DNA from: Actinomycetes bacterium
GTDB taxonomy: Bacteria > Actinomycetota > Acidimicrobiia > Acidimicrobiales > Microtrichaceae
DNA: 39,783 nt
Direction: 5' to 3'
Assembly (NCBI GenBank): GCA_029782335.1
Contig: JAKOVA010000113.1
Coordinates: 1-39,783 of the forward strand
The number at the start of each line of letters is the position of its first letter. The first letter of the stretch is position 1. Position numbers and translations under genes: made by a program. Below the pieces are notes generated by a model. It saw only the letters and a list, made by a program, of their open reading frames with translations. It was not told the origin of the DNA and did no database searches. Positions 23,306 through 30,328 of this stretch are shown here, in pieces.

Positions 23306-24457
23306 TCAGCCGAGGCGGTCTTTCACCGTCGACGCGATCACGGACGCGAGCCGCGTGGGGACGGCGTTGCCGATCTGGCGGGCGATGTCGGTCTTGTTGC
23401 CGCACCAGAGGAAGTCCTCGGGGAACGTCTGCAGCAGTGCCGCCTCGCGATGGGTAATGACGCGGTTGACCCGTCGTTGGGGACGATTCCGGTCCCACTG
23501 AGGGTGGAGGTACTGGCCCTTCTCAGGCTTGAAGAACTCGGTGCGGATGGTGAGACTCGGCGCGTCCCACCGCATCCGTCCCATCACGTCGGTGGTACCG
23601 GTCGGCTTCTCGGCCCAGCACCGCGGAGTCAGGTGCGCGGGAAGGTCGAAGCGCCCGCCACCGGGCGGGATGTGGTCGTAGCGTTCGAGCGACATCTTCG
23701 TGGGGCGGCGTCCGAGGTGGAGCTGTTCGGACTTGAACACGCCGGCGAGCTGTTCACCGAAGAACGTGTCCCACGAGTCGGGCAAGTCGATACCGACGGG
23801 CTTCGCCGGGACGTGTCCGATGGCATCGCGCACGGTCGCCCACGGGGCCCTGCCGTCGGCGCCGTCCTTGGAGTGCGTCGCAGTCGGCAGATCGATCGGC
23901 CCGACGCGCGACGCGATGAGAATGGTGCGCTGCCGGCGTTGAGGGACGCCGTAGTCGGCGGCGTTGAGCACAGCGGCGTCACAGTGCTTCCACCGCTTGA
24001 GCGATCCGCCGTTCAGCTCGTTCATGAGCAGCGCGAACTCGGCGCTCTTGGCGAACCGGTCGACGTTCTCGATCACGAACACCTTCGGGTTCGCCGCGAG
24101 CACGACGCGCAGGTACTCCTTCCAGAGCTTGTTGCGTGGGTCGTCGGGGTCCTTGGTGCCGAGGTTGGAGAACCCCTGGCACGGTGGCCCGCCGATGACG
24201 ACGTCGACCTTGGGCACCTCGTCGTCGCGGAGGTCGGCGATGTCGATGCATCGGGTGTGGTCCTCGCCGAAGTTCGCCGCGTAGGTCGCGGCGGCGGGGA
24301 GCTCCCACTCGACGGCGAGCTGCGGGTCGAACCCTTCGGCGACGAACCCAGCGGTCATGCCGCCGCATCCGGCGAATAGGTCAACGACGGTCGGACCCGA
24401 CGACCGGCGACGGATGGTCTTTCGGGACCGTGTGGTGGTGGGCTTGGGGGTAGGCAT
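23306..24457 (-). CDS. DNA (cytosine-5) methyltransferase of a NaeI-type system
   Basis: The 383-aa enzyme has the ordered C5-MTase motifs: I DLFAGCGG (26-33), IV GGPPCQGFS with the catalytic Cys93, VI ENVDRF, VIII QRRQRTILIA, a variable target-recognition region (about residues 185-320) and IX/X with QIGNAVP. It uses S-adenosylmethionine to protect host DNA. The start has AGGAG seven bases upstream. A Vsr gene diverges from it, and a NaeI-family endonuclease is the next gene, so the target may be GCCGGC (inferred). A basic N-terminus of 20 residues precedes motif I. Confidence 0.92.
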   Translation of the reverse strand: MPTPKPTTTRSRKTIRRRSSGPTVVDLFAGCGGMTAGFVAEGFDPQLAVEWELPAAATYAANFGEDHTRCIDIADLRDDEVPKVDVVIGGPPCQGFSNLGTKDPDDPRNKLWKEYLRVVLAANPKVFVIENVDRFAKSAEFALLMNELNGGSLKRWKHCDAAVLNAADYGVPQRRQRTILIASRVGPIDLPTATHSKDGADGRAPWATVRDAIGHVPAKPVGIDLPDSWDTFFGEQLAGVFKSEQLHLGRRPTKMSLERYDHIPPGGGRFDLPAHLTPRCWAEKPTGTTDVMGRMRWDAPSLTIRTEFFKPEKGQYLHPQWDRNRPQRRVNRVITHREAALLQTFPEDFLWCGNKTDIARQIGNAVPTRLASVIASTVKDRLG

Positions 24458-24591
24458 TGTCAGGCTCCTGCTGGGCGGGGCAGACGAGTCTGCAAGCTGC
24501 GATCCCGATGGGAACGCGTGTTCGATGATGATGGCACTCGGGAGTGACAGCCTCGCGGACCCGCAGCGGGGTCGTCACCTACGGTCGCGAT

Positions 24592-25029
24592 GTGACCGAC
24601 GAGGAGGCGACTGCCGTGCCGTCGTGGGCGTCGTCGGAGGCGACCCGCCGGTCGATGCGCGCGAACCGGGGCCGCGACACGGGCCCGGAGATGGCCGTTC
24701 GCTCCGCAGTACACCGGCGCGGAATGCGATATCGGGTCAACACCCGCCCGGAGCGCTCGCTCCGCCGCACCGCCGATCTGGTGTTCCGCCGGGCGAAGGT
24801 CGCCGTGTTCGTCGACGGCTGCTTCTGGCACTCCTGCCCGATTCACCGAACACGGCCGCGGGCGAACGACGGGTTCTGGTCCGAGAAGCTCGAGCGCACC
24901 GTTGTTCGCGACCGGGAGACCACCGACGCGCTGGAAGCGGCCGGGTGGCTGGTCCTGCGGTTCTGGGAGCACGAGGACCCCGACGAAGTGGCGGAACGCG
25001 TCCGCGCGGCGGTCCTCTCGCGGCGCTGA
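24592..25029 (+). CDS. vsr: Very-short-patch repair endonuclease Vsr
   Basis: From GTG 24592 this is 145 aa, the usual Vsr length. Recognisable elements are the N-terminal MRANRGRDTGPE segment, the catalytic Asp in ADLVF, VFVDGCFWHSCP with His and zinc-ligand Cys, and the C-terminal LEAAGWLVLRFWEHE. Vsr nicks next to T:G mismatches left by deamination of 5-methylcytosine, so it accompanies C5 methyltransferases. A TACGGT -10-like box (24579-24584) sits seven bases before the GTG, suggesting a leaderless start; the frame is open to 24544. It diverges from the methyltransferase and converges on the endonuclease gene. Confidence 0.9.
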   Translation: MTDEEATAVPSWASSEATRRSMRANRGRDTGPEMAVRSAVHRRGMRYRVNTRPERSLRRTADLVFRRAKVAVFVDGCFWHSCPIHRTRPRANDGFWSEKLERTVVRDRETTDALEAAGWLVLRFWEHEDPDEVAERVRAAVLSRR

Positions 25030-25061
25030 GGAAGGCGTCGTGTGCGGCCGGCGGTTCGGGT

Positions 25062-25946
25062 TCACGACCGGCCCTCCGATGGGAACACCGGGCGCTTCCA
25101 ACCGCCGGAGATGAATGCGGCGCCAGGTTCGCCCTCGGCGGCGTCGGTCACCGACACGCTGATCCACTCCCCCTTGCGAGGGACGGGAAGGCCAAACGCG
25201 CGGGCCACGTCGGGATGCTCGTCCTGGTGGCCGAGGATCACGATGTCGAACCGTGAAAGGTGCTTGCGTGCGTCACGTACACGCTTGGGGCCGTCGTCCT
25301 GTTGGGCGACGGTCAGCACGACCTCGCGGCGGATGATCCGCTCCTGAACCCGGTGGAACAGCTCATTGATCCGGCGTTGGCCGCTCAGGCTCGGATCCAA
25401 CACCGCGTCACGGGTGACGTCCTGCAGATGCAACAGCAGGTTCTCGGGCAGCTCAGCGTCGTGCGCCAGCCACGCCATCTCAGCGAGCGAACCGGGGGCC
25501 AAACGCCCCTTGGAATCCTTGTTCCTCGACTCGGTCAGCCGATCGGCGTCGGCTCGGATCAGCCCGACCGAGAACACGCTGCGGTCGTCGTCCGCCGTGA
25601 GGCACAGGCACAGCTCCCCGATCGCCTCGGTCGGGATCATCCACCCGCCGGAGCGCATCGACCACTTCGCGTCGACCTCCTCGCCGACGATCAGGTAGTC
25701 CATGCGGCGTCCGCGTTCGAGACCGAACTCGGCCTGTACGACAATCTCGATCTTCGTGCCGATGTAGGACTTCTCCACCTTCGAGAGCTGATCCAGTCGG
25801 TAGCGGCCGGTTCGCTGGCCGTCGAACACCTCGTCGAAGCTCTGGCGAATCGCAGACCCGAATCTGGCGACCATCTCCGGCTGGCTCTCGAACCACGCCA
25901 CGACCCTGACCAGGCCCGGATCGTCACGGTCCTCGGTTGCGCTCAC
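25062..25946 (-). CDS. naeIR: NaeI-family type IIE restriction endonuclease
   Basis: The 294-aa protein carries Glu67, Asp83, Asp92 and Lys94 (MDYLIVGEEVDAKW), which fall at a constant offset of three from the NaeI active-site residues Glu70, Asp86, Asp95 and Lys97. After the N-terminal endonuclease domain comes a second domain (LRADADRLTESRNKDSKGR onward) corresponding to the NaeI DNA-binding/topoisomerase-like half, about 130 residues. NaeI cuts GCCGGC and needs two sites. Linked with a C5 methyltransferase and Vsr, it completes a restriction-modification-repair trio. Recognition sequence is inferred. Confidence 0.9.
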   Translation of the reverse strand: MSATEDRDDPGLVRVVAWFESQPEMVARFGSAIRQSFDEVFDGQRTGRYRLDQLSKVEKSYIGTKIEIVVQAEFGLERGRRMDYLIVGEEVDAKWSMRSGGWMIPTEAIGELCLCLTADDDRSVFSVGLIRADADRLTESRNKDSKGRLAPGSLAEMAWLAHDAELPENLLLHLQDVTRDAVLDPSLSGQRRINELFHRVQERIIRREVVLTVAQQDDGPKRVRDARKHLSRFDIVILGHQDEHPDVARAFGLPVPRKGEWISVSVTDAAEGEPGAAFISGGWKRPVFPSEGRS

Positions 25947-25952
25947 TGGCGG

Positions 25953-26231
25953 TCAGCTCGCATGCCGGGACACGCGGTCCAACAGATCGTCGTCGCGCTG
26001 CAACTCGGCGATCGCGCCACGCAACAGCTCCGCCATCGGCACGTCCCGCTCCACCGAGATCAACTTGAGTGCGCGGTGCTCCTCCCGTGACAGGTCCAAC
26101 GTCAAACGCTTCACGTCATCACGCGTCCGAGTCTCCGGCTCCGATCGTCTCCTGCTACCCGGCACAAGCGTGACAGTACGCGAGCCGGAACACGGAGCAG
26201 CGTCTTTCTGTGTTTCTGTGTATATGCGCAC
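25953..26231 (-). CDS. Small ribbon-helix-helix type protein
   Basis: The open frame is 92 aa from GTG 26231, but GTG 26165 (70 aa) is as likely. The C-terminal half (KRLTLDLSREEHRALKLISVERDVPMAELLRGAIAELQ) has the strand-helix-helix pattern of CopG/ParD-type DNA-binding proteins, plasmid partition proteins or antitoxins. It ends seven bases before the endonuclease gene on the same strand, so it may control R gene expression, acting as a C-protein analogue. A tandem TTTCTGTG pair lies in the start region. No toxin partner is adjacent. Confidence 0.62.
   Translation of the reverse strand: MRIYTETQKDAAPCSGSRTVTLVPGSRRRSEPETRTRDDVKRLTLDLSREEHRALKLISVERDVPMAELLRGAIAELQRDDDLLDRVSRHAS
26205..26220. 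repeat. Tandem octamer TTTCTGTG x2
   Basis: Two perfect copies stand head to tail, followed by TATATG, in an AT-rich patch at the start of the small RHH gene. On the minus strand a TATACA hexamer (26224-26219) resembles a -10 box. It may be an operator for the RHH protein. Confidence 0.45.
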
Positions 26232-26723
26232 TCACGCCGCAGCCTTCCTCTTGGGCGGGAGTCGGCCGTAGACGAGCTTGTGGCCCGATCGCCACACCCG
26301 CTGGCGGGTGTCGAGCGCGAGGTTGGCGGCAACCTTCTTCGGACGCCGCTGCACCGGGTAGGTCCGCACCCGCTCCCACATGGCGGCGACGACCACCGCG
26401 GCGGTCTCCTCGGCACTCCACGCTCCGCAGGTCGAGAACTTCGAGGTCATGCTCTTCACCGCGGGCATCATCGCCTGCAGCACCGTGCGCGCTGCGAGGT
26501 CGTCGTCGGGAGCGTGACGGAGCAGAACCAGGAGGATTGCGTCGGACTCCTCGGCGTGCCCTCGCTCGTTCACCCTCTCGACGAGCTGACGCAGCGACCG
26601 GACACCGACCAGCAACGGCTCCCCCTCCGCCCACGTCCGCACTGCTCGGCGCCCCACCGCGCAGTCGGCGATCCGATCCCATTCCCGGTCGAGCTGACCG
26701 AGGACTCCCGTGCATGTGTTCAT
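26232..26723 (-). CDS. Hypothetical helical protein, possibly sigma-like
   Basis: The 163-aa protein has no motif that I recognise with certainty. The core (AARTVLQAMMPAVKSM, AVVVAAMWERVRTYPVQRRPKKVAANLALDTRQRV) is helical and basic and resembles sigma-region-2-like proteins found in actinobacterial mobile regions; this is a weak similarity. The stop codon is at 26232, one base above the start of the small RHH gene's frame, so both may be co-transcribed. A 6-bp inverted repeat lies 10 bp upstream of its ATG. Confidence 0.6.
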   Translation of the reverse strand: MNTCTGVLGQLDREWDRIADCAVGRRAVRTWAEGEPLLVGVRSLRQLVERVNERGHAEESDAILLVLLRHAPDDDLAARTVLQAMMPAVKSMTSKFSTCGAWSAEETAAVVVAAMWERVRTYPVQRRPKKVAANLALDTRQRVWRSGHKLVYGRLPPKRKAAA

Positions 26724-26733
26724 GGCGATACCT

Positions 26734-26752
26734 CTCGTCGTTGGATGACGAG
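26734..26752. promoter_or_regulatory. Inverted repeat upstream of the hypothetical gene
   Basis: CTCGTC and GACGAG flank seven bases, 11 bp before the ATG at 26723. It could be an operator or a structure in the leader. The remaining DNA to 26966 shows no gene. Confidence 0.35.
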
Positions 26753-26966
26753 TGGCACCGTGGGTGGTCAGGCTGGACGCCGATCTGAGCCCGGTCCGGG
26801 CGGCTCGAGTGCTCGATCGCGCATGGGGCGGCGGTCAGACCTGACCGACGCCCGACAGCAGACCCACCTCCATATAGCGCGAGTGACGGTGGAACTCGTT
26901 GAACCGACACGACGGTCATGGAAGGCTTTCGTTCGCTGGCGAGGCGCTTGAGGCTGGGGAGCACAA

Positions 26967-27380
26967 GTGGCGGGACCGAGAAGCGATGTTGACGCCGTGG
27001 TCAGCACTGACCACGACCCGGACCACATCGATCTGCCGCGCTGCGAGCTGGTGCTCAACCTGCTCGCTCGCAAGTGGGTCATACCGATCCTCGTCGAGTT
27101 GGCCCACGAACCTCGTCGGCGCCAGTACCTGTTCCACACCCTGAAGGTGTCGAGCAGCCGGCTCGATCCCACGATCCAGGAGCTGACCCGGAAGGGGCTG
27201 GTCGAGCGCACGTTCATCCCGAACGGCCGCACCGACGGTCCCGGCCTGGCGATCACCGGGTTGGGCCGCTCGTTCCTCGTTCTGGTGGCAACACTTGGCG
27301 AATGGGAACACCTGCACCGGCCCGAGCTGTTGACCAACATCGCCGTCTGGCGGGAGCTCCACCCCGACGAACCGACCTGA
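26967..27380 (+). CDS. HxlR-type winged-helix transcription regulator
   Basis: The 137-aa protein contains the HxlR hallmark: a Cys near the start of the domain (PRCELVLNLLARKWVIPILVEL, residues about 25-47), then FHTLKVSSSRLDPTIQELTRKGLVER, the recognition helix and wing. HxlR proteins respond to thiols, aldehydes or other small molecules, usually as dimers, and regulate neighbouring genes. GTG 26967 has GGGGAG a few bases upstream. The next plus-strand genes are the Tad locus, 98 bp further, so it may regulate it or stand alone. Confidence 0.85.
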   Translation: MAGPRSDVDAVVSTDHDPDHIDLPRCELVLNLLARKWVIPILVELAHEPRRRQYLFHTLKVSSSRLDPTIQELTRKGLVERTFIPNGRTDGPGLAITGLGRSFLVLVATLGEWEHLHRPELLTNIAVWRELHPDEPT

Positions 27381-27478
27381 CCACCGGCGGGTGTGCGCAC
27401 CCGCCGACGGGTGCGGCCGCCCGGCTGCGGCGCTGGTTCTCCGTTGATGCACGGGCGCTTTCGCCGTTCGATCGAGCG

Positions 27479-28078
27479 GTGCACTCCGGCCGGCGTTCCA
27501 CGCAGACAAGACGACGGTCAGCCCTGACCATCGCCGTTCTCGCGCTGGTCGCCGGGGCGTGTTCAGACGGACGTTCAGACGCGGATGGCACAACGACGAC
27601 CGTGAAGCGCACGTCGACCACCACGACGACGACCGCTCCGGCGAGCTCCTCCTCGACCACCACGACCGAGGCAGCCGATCCGGTGCTGGCCGCATACGTC
27701 GCGTTCTGGGATCTCTACGTCGAGCTCGGCGGGACGCCACCGCCGTTCGACCCTGCGGCGGTCAGTCCGCGTCTCGCGGAGCTGACGACCGGAGCGGAGA
27801 CCCAGCAGCTCTTCGACTTCCTCCAGAACAACGCGGCGGCCGGGCTCGTGCTGCGTGGCGAGCTCGACCACTCCCCGACCGTCGTGTCGAACGACGGGAC
27901 CGTCGCAGTGGTTGAGGACTGCATGGACGACCGGCTCGGCGTGTACCGGGTCGCCGACGACGTCCGAACCGACACCGACGACCCGAACCGTCACCTCTAC
28001 ACGGTGACGCTGCGACAGGAGGGCGGCCGGTGGAGAGTCGAGACGGTGAGCATGGGATCGGAGCCGTGCACCGTGTAG
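27479..28078 (+). CDS. Lipoprotein with Thr/Ser-rich linker
   Basis: GTG 27479 gives 199 aa: a basic start, hydrophobic core (LTIAVLALVAGAC) with a probable lipidated Cys, then a Thr/Ser/Ala-rich spacer (TTTTTTAPASSSSTTTT), and a globular domain (VLAAYVAFWDLYVEL to the end) whose C-terminal part (LYTVTLRQEGGRWRVETV) resembles NTF2-like folds. It is the first gene of the Tad locus by position and overlaps the next gene. It probably sits on the outer face of the membrane. The frame is open further upstream, but that part is not protein-like. Confidence 0.72.
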   Translation: MHSGRRSTQTRRRSALTIAVLALVAGACSDGRSDADGTTTTVKRTSTTTTTTAPASSSSTTTTEAADPVLAAYVAFWDLYVELGGTPPPFDPAAVSPRLAELTTGAETQQLFDFLQNNAAAGLVLRGELDHSPTVVSNDGTVAVVEDCMDDRLGVYRVADDVRTDTDDPNRHLYTVTLRQEGGRWRVETVSMGSEPCTV

Positions 28079-28902
28079 CGCGCGCCCTGGTGGGCGCCGT
28101 CGCGGCCATGACCGTCGGAGTGGGGTTCGTCGTCCTGACCGCCGGTCCCGCTGCGGCCGACGGTGCCGGCGGTGCGATCACCGACGATTCGGGGATCGAC
28201 TACGGCGTCCTGGTGGGCGACCGCGACGGTGGCGGCTCGAGCCCGGGTCGTCGGGGCAGTGGCAGCGGACCGACCTGCACCTACCGGCTGATGGGCGGGC
28301 CGGAGAACTTCCCGGTGTACGACGTCGACGGCACGCTGATCGAGGTCGAGGCGGGTGGCGCCTGGTACGAGAAGACCTGCGACGGCGTGTTCATGGGCGC
28401 CGTCTATCTGCGGGGCGCGCCGAATGCGGTTGACCCTGCGGAGGTGGCGGCGGGGGTGCTGCGCCGCATGACGGTCCCCGTCCCGGAGGTCGCGTTGAGC
28501 CCGGTCGGCGAGCAGATCGTGAACCTGCCGTCGTGGCTGTGGGTCTCGAACTGGGAGCCGCTGACCGGCACCGCGTCGGTGGGCGGCGTGACCGTCACGG
28601 TGACCGCTCGTCCGTCGTCGGCACGGTGGACATTCGGCGACGGCACGTCCCTGTCGTGCGGGCCCGGCGTGCCGTGGTCACCCGATGCCGACCAGTCGAG
28701 CGCGTGCACCCATACCTGGACCCGCTCATCGGCCTCGCGGCCGGACGAGCGGTACCGCCTCGGCGTCAGCGTCACCTGGGCTGCTTCGTACTCGGTGACC
28801 GGCGGTGCGGGCGGCGGCGCATTGCCTTCGATCACACGCACGTCGACCCTGCCGGTGCGCGTCGCCGAAGTCCAAGCCGTCAACGACCGACTCGGAGGAT
28901 GA
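28030..28902 (+). CDS. Secreted protein, Tad-locus linked
   Basis: The 290-aa product has an N-terminal signal peptide with a cleavage site near PAAADG (residues about 41-46). It is beta-rich with a GSGSGPTCTYRL segment and a WTFGDGTSLSCG stretch typical of PKD-like domains, plus several Cys that could form disulfides. GTG 28030 is chosen because AGGAGGG sits six bases upstream; it overlaps the lipoprotein gene by 49 bp. Similar proteins occur at the head of actinobacterial Tad loci, but its job is unknown. A pilus adhesin or assembly factor is possible. Confidence 0.72.
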   Translation: MESRDGEHGIGAVHRVARALVGAVAAMTVGVGFVVLTAGPAAADGAGGAITDDSGIDYGVLVGDRDGGGSSPGRRGSGSGPTCTYRLMGGPENFPVYDVDGTLIEVEAGGAWYEKTCDGVFMGAVYLRGAPNAVDPAEVAAGVLRRMTVPVPEVALSPVGEQIVNLPSWLWVSNWEPLTGTASVGGVTVTVTARPSSARWTFGDGTSLSCGPGVPWSPDADQSSACTHTWTRSSASRPDERYRLGVSVTWAASYSVTGGAGGGALPSITRTSTLPVRVAEVQAVNDRLGG

Positions 28903-28904
28903 CC

Positions 28905-29594
28905 ATGTCGATCGCCACCCGTCCGGCACCGCGAAACGGGTCGACCCAGGACGGCGCCACGCCTCGGAGGGCTGCACCTCCGTCGGCTCCACCGACGCTG
29001 AAGCCCGCTGGGCGACGGAACACCGGCCGGATCGCACTCGGCGTTGTCGTGCTCGCGTTGAGCGCGCTTGCGGCTGTCACCTTGTTCTCCTCGGCGGCGG
29101 ACCGCACCGCGGTGATCGGCGTCGCCCGTGACGTACCGCCCGGCGCGGTGCTCACCGAGGGCGACCTGCGCGAGGTGCCGATCTCGGCCGGGTCCGGTCT
29201 TCGGGTCGTCGCCGCAGAGGATGCGGCGGACGTCGTCGGTCGGACCGCTTCGGTCGGGTTGGTCGCGGGTTCGTTGCTCAATCCCGACCAGCTCAGCGAC
29301 GGTCCGACATTGGCGGAAGGGACGGTCGTGGTCGGCGCGGTGTTGAAGGGCGGCCAGTTCCCGGTCGGGCTCGCCATCGGCGACTCGGTCGAGATCGTCG
29401 AGACGACCGCTCCGGACGCGACCGGCGCGGGCGAACCCGTGTCGCGTGGACGGGGCACCGTGACCGATCTGTCGGACTCGACCGATGGGCAGAGCCTCCA
29501 CACCGTGTCGATCGCGGTGTCGGCAGAGGACGCAACGGTGATCTCGGCTGCGGGTGCGGCAGGGCGGGTGAGCCTGGTGGTGACCGCCCCGTGA
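28905..29594 (+). CDS. cpaB: CpaB/RcpC-like SAF-domain pilus assembly protein
   Basis: The 229-aa protein has an N-terminal cytoplasmic tail, one membrane helix (GVVVLALSALAAVTLFSS), and an extracytoplasmic SAF domain (VARDVPPGAVLTEGDLREVPI ... VVGRTASVGLVAGSLLNPDQL), as in CpaB/RcpC of Flp pilus systems and flagellar FlgA. ATG 28905 is preferred because GGAGG lies six bases upstream; ATG 28899 overlaps the previous stop. A second domain (GDSVEIVE) follows. It stabilises the pilus assembly in the envelope. Confidence 0.85.
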   Translation: MSIATRPAPRNGSTQDGATPRRAAPPSAPPTLKPAGRRNTGRIALGVVVLALSALAAVTLFSSAADRTAVIGVARDVPPGAVLTEGDLREVPISAGSGLRVVAAEDAADVVGRTASVGLVAGSLLNPDQLSDGPTLAEGTVVVGAVLKGGQFPVGLAIGDSVEIVETTAPDATGAGEPVSRGRGTVTDLSDSTDGQSLHTVSIAVSAEDATVISAAGAAGRVSLVVTAP

Positions 29595-30328
29595 GCGGGC
29601 TGGTGTGCGTGACCGGTTCCAAGGGGTCGCCGGGCGCGACCACGTTGGCGGTCGCGCTCGCGACGTCGGTCCCGCCGGACGCCGGGCGGGTGCTGCTGGT
29701 CGACGCTGATCCCGATGGCGGCGACATCGCTGCGTTGCTCGGCGGCGGTTCGAATCCCGGCCTGGTCACTCTCGCCGCGGCAACCCGGCACCGGTTCGCA
29801 CTCGACGAGGTCGAACGGCACGTGCAACCCGTCGGTGACAACGTCGCGCTGCTGGCCGCACCGCCGGGCCCCGATCAGGCCGCGTCGACGCTGGTGAACC
29901 TCGGGCCCGGGTTCGCCGAGTCGCTCGCCCAGACACGGGCGGTCGCGGACCTCGGCCGGTGGCGGCCGGACAGCCCTGCAGCGGATCTCGTCCGTGCCGC
30001 GACGGCGACCGTGCTCGTCGTTCATCCGACCGTCGCTGGGGTGGCCCACGCTCGGTCGGTGTTCGCCGACCTGAGCAGTCGGTGCCGCCGAGTCGTCGTA
30101 GCGCCCCGCGGTGAGCGACCGTACGGACCAGACGAGGTGGCGGCAGCCGTCGGCGCCGAGTCCGTGGTGATCGTGCCGGTCGACCGAGCCGCGGTGTCGG
30201 TGTTGGCCGGCGGCCGATGGGCTCGACGGGCGCCACTCGGGAGAACGGCTCGAGCCCTTGGCGACCAACTCGGACTCACCGCGTCGACCGAGACGCCGAC
30301 CGAGGAATCCGCGGAGGTGGCGGTGTGA
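29591..30328 (+). CDS. cpaE: CpaE-like ParA/MinD-type ATPase
   Basis: The 245-aa protein has the deviant Walker A loop GSKGSPGATT (residues about 9-18), then VLLVDADPDGGDIAALLG, the ParA/MinD-type switch. The rest is variable. In Tad loci this protein locates the assembly machine at the membrane or pole. It starts with GTG inside the cpaB stop (GTGA) and is followed by a one-base overlapping cpaF start region. Compared with CpaE it lacks an N-terminal receiver-like domain. Confidence 0.82.
   Translation: MSGLVCVTGSKGSPGATTLAVALATSVPPDAGRVLLVDADPDGGDIAALLGGGSNPGLVTLAAATRHRFALDEVERHVQPVGDNVALLAAPPGPDQAASTLVNLGPGFAESLAQTRAVADLGRWRPDSPAADLVRAATATVLVVHPTVAGVAHARSVFADLSSRCRRVVVAPRGERPYGPDEVAAAVGAESVVIVPVDRAAVSVLAGGRWARRAPLGRTARALGDQLGLTASTETPTEESAEVAV

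Noticed and set aside
12582..26966. Phage integrase, terminase or structural genes next to the tRNA fragment
   Set aside because: Each gene in this stretch was assigned to defence or regulatory families; no recombinase motif was seen.
27381..27478. Promoter of the Tad locus
   Set aside because: No hexamer pair with acceptable spacing was found, so no promoter is claimed here.
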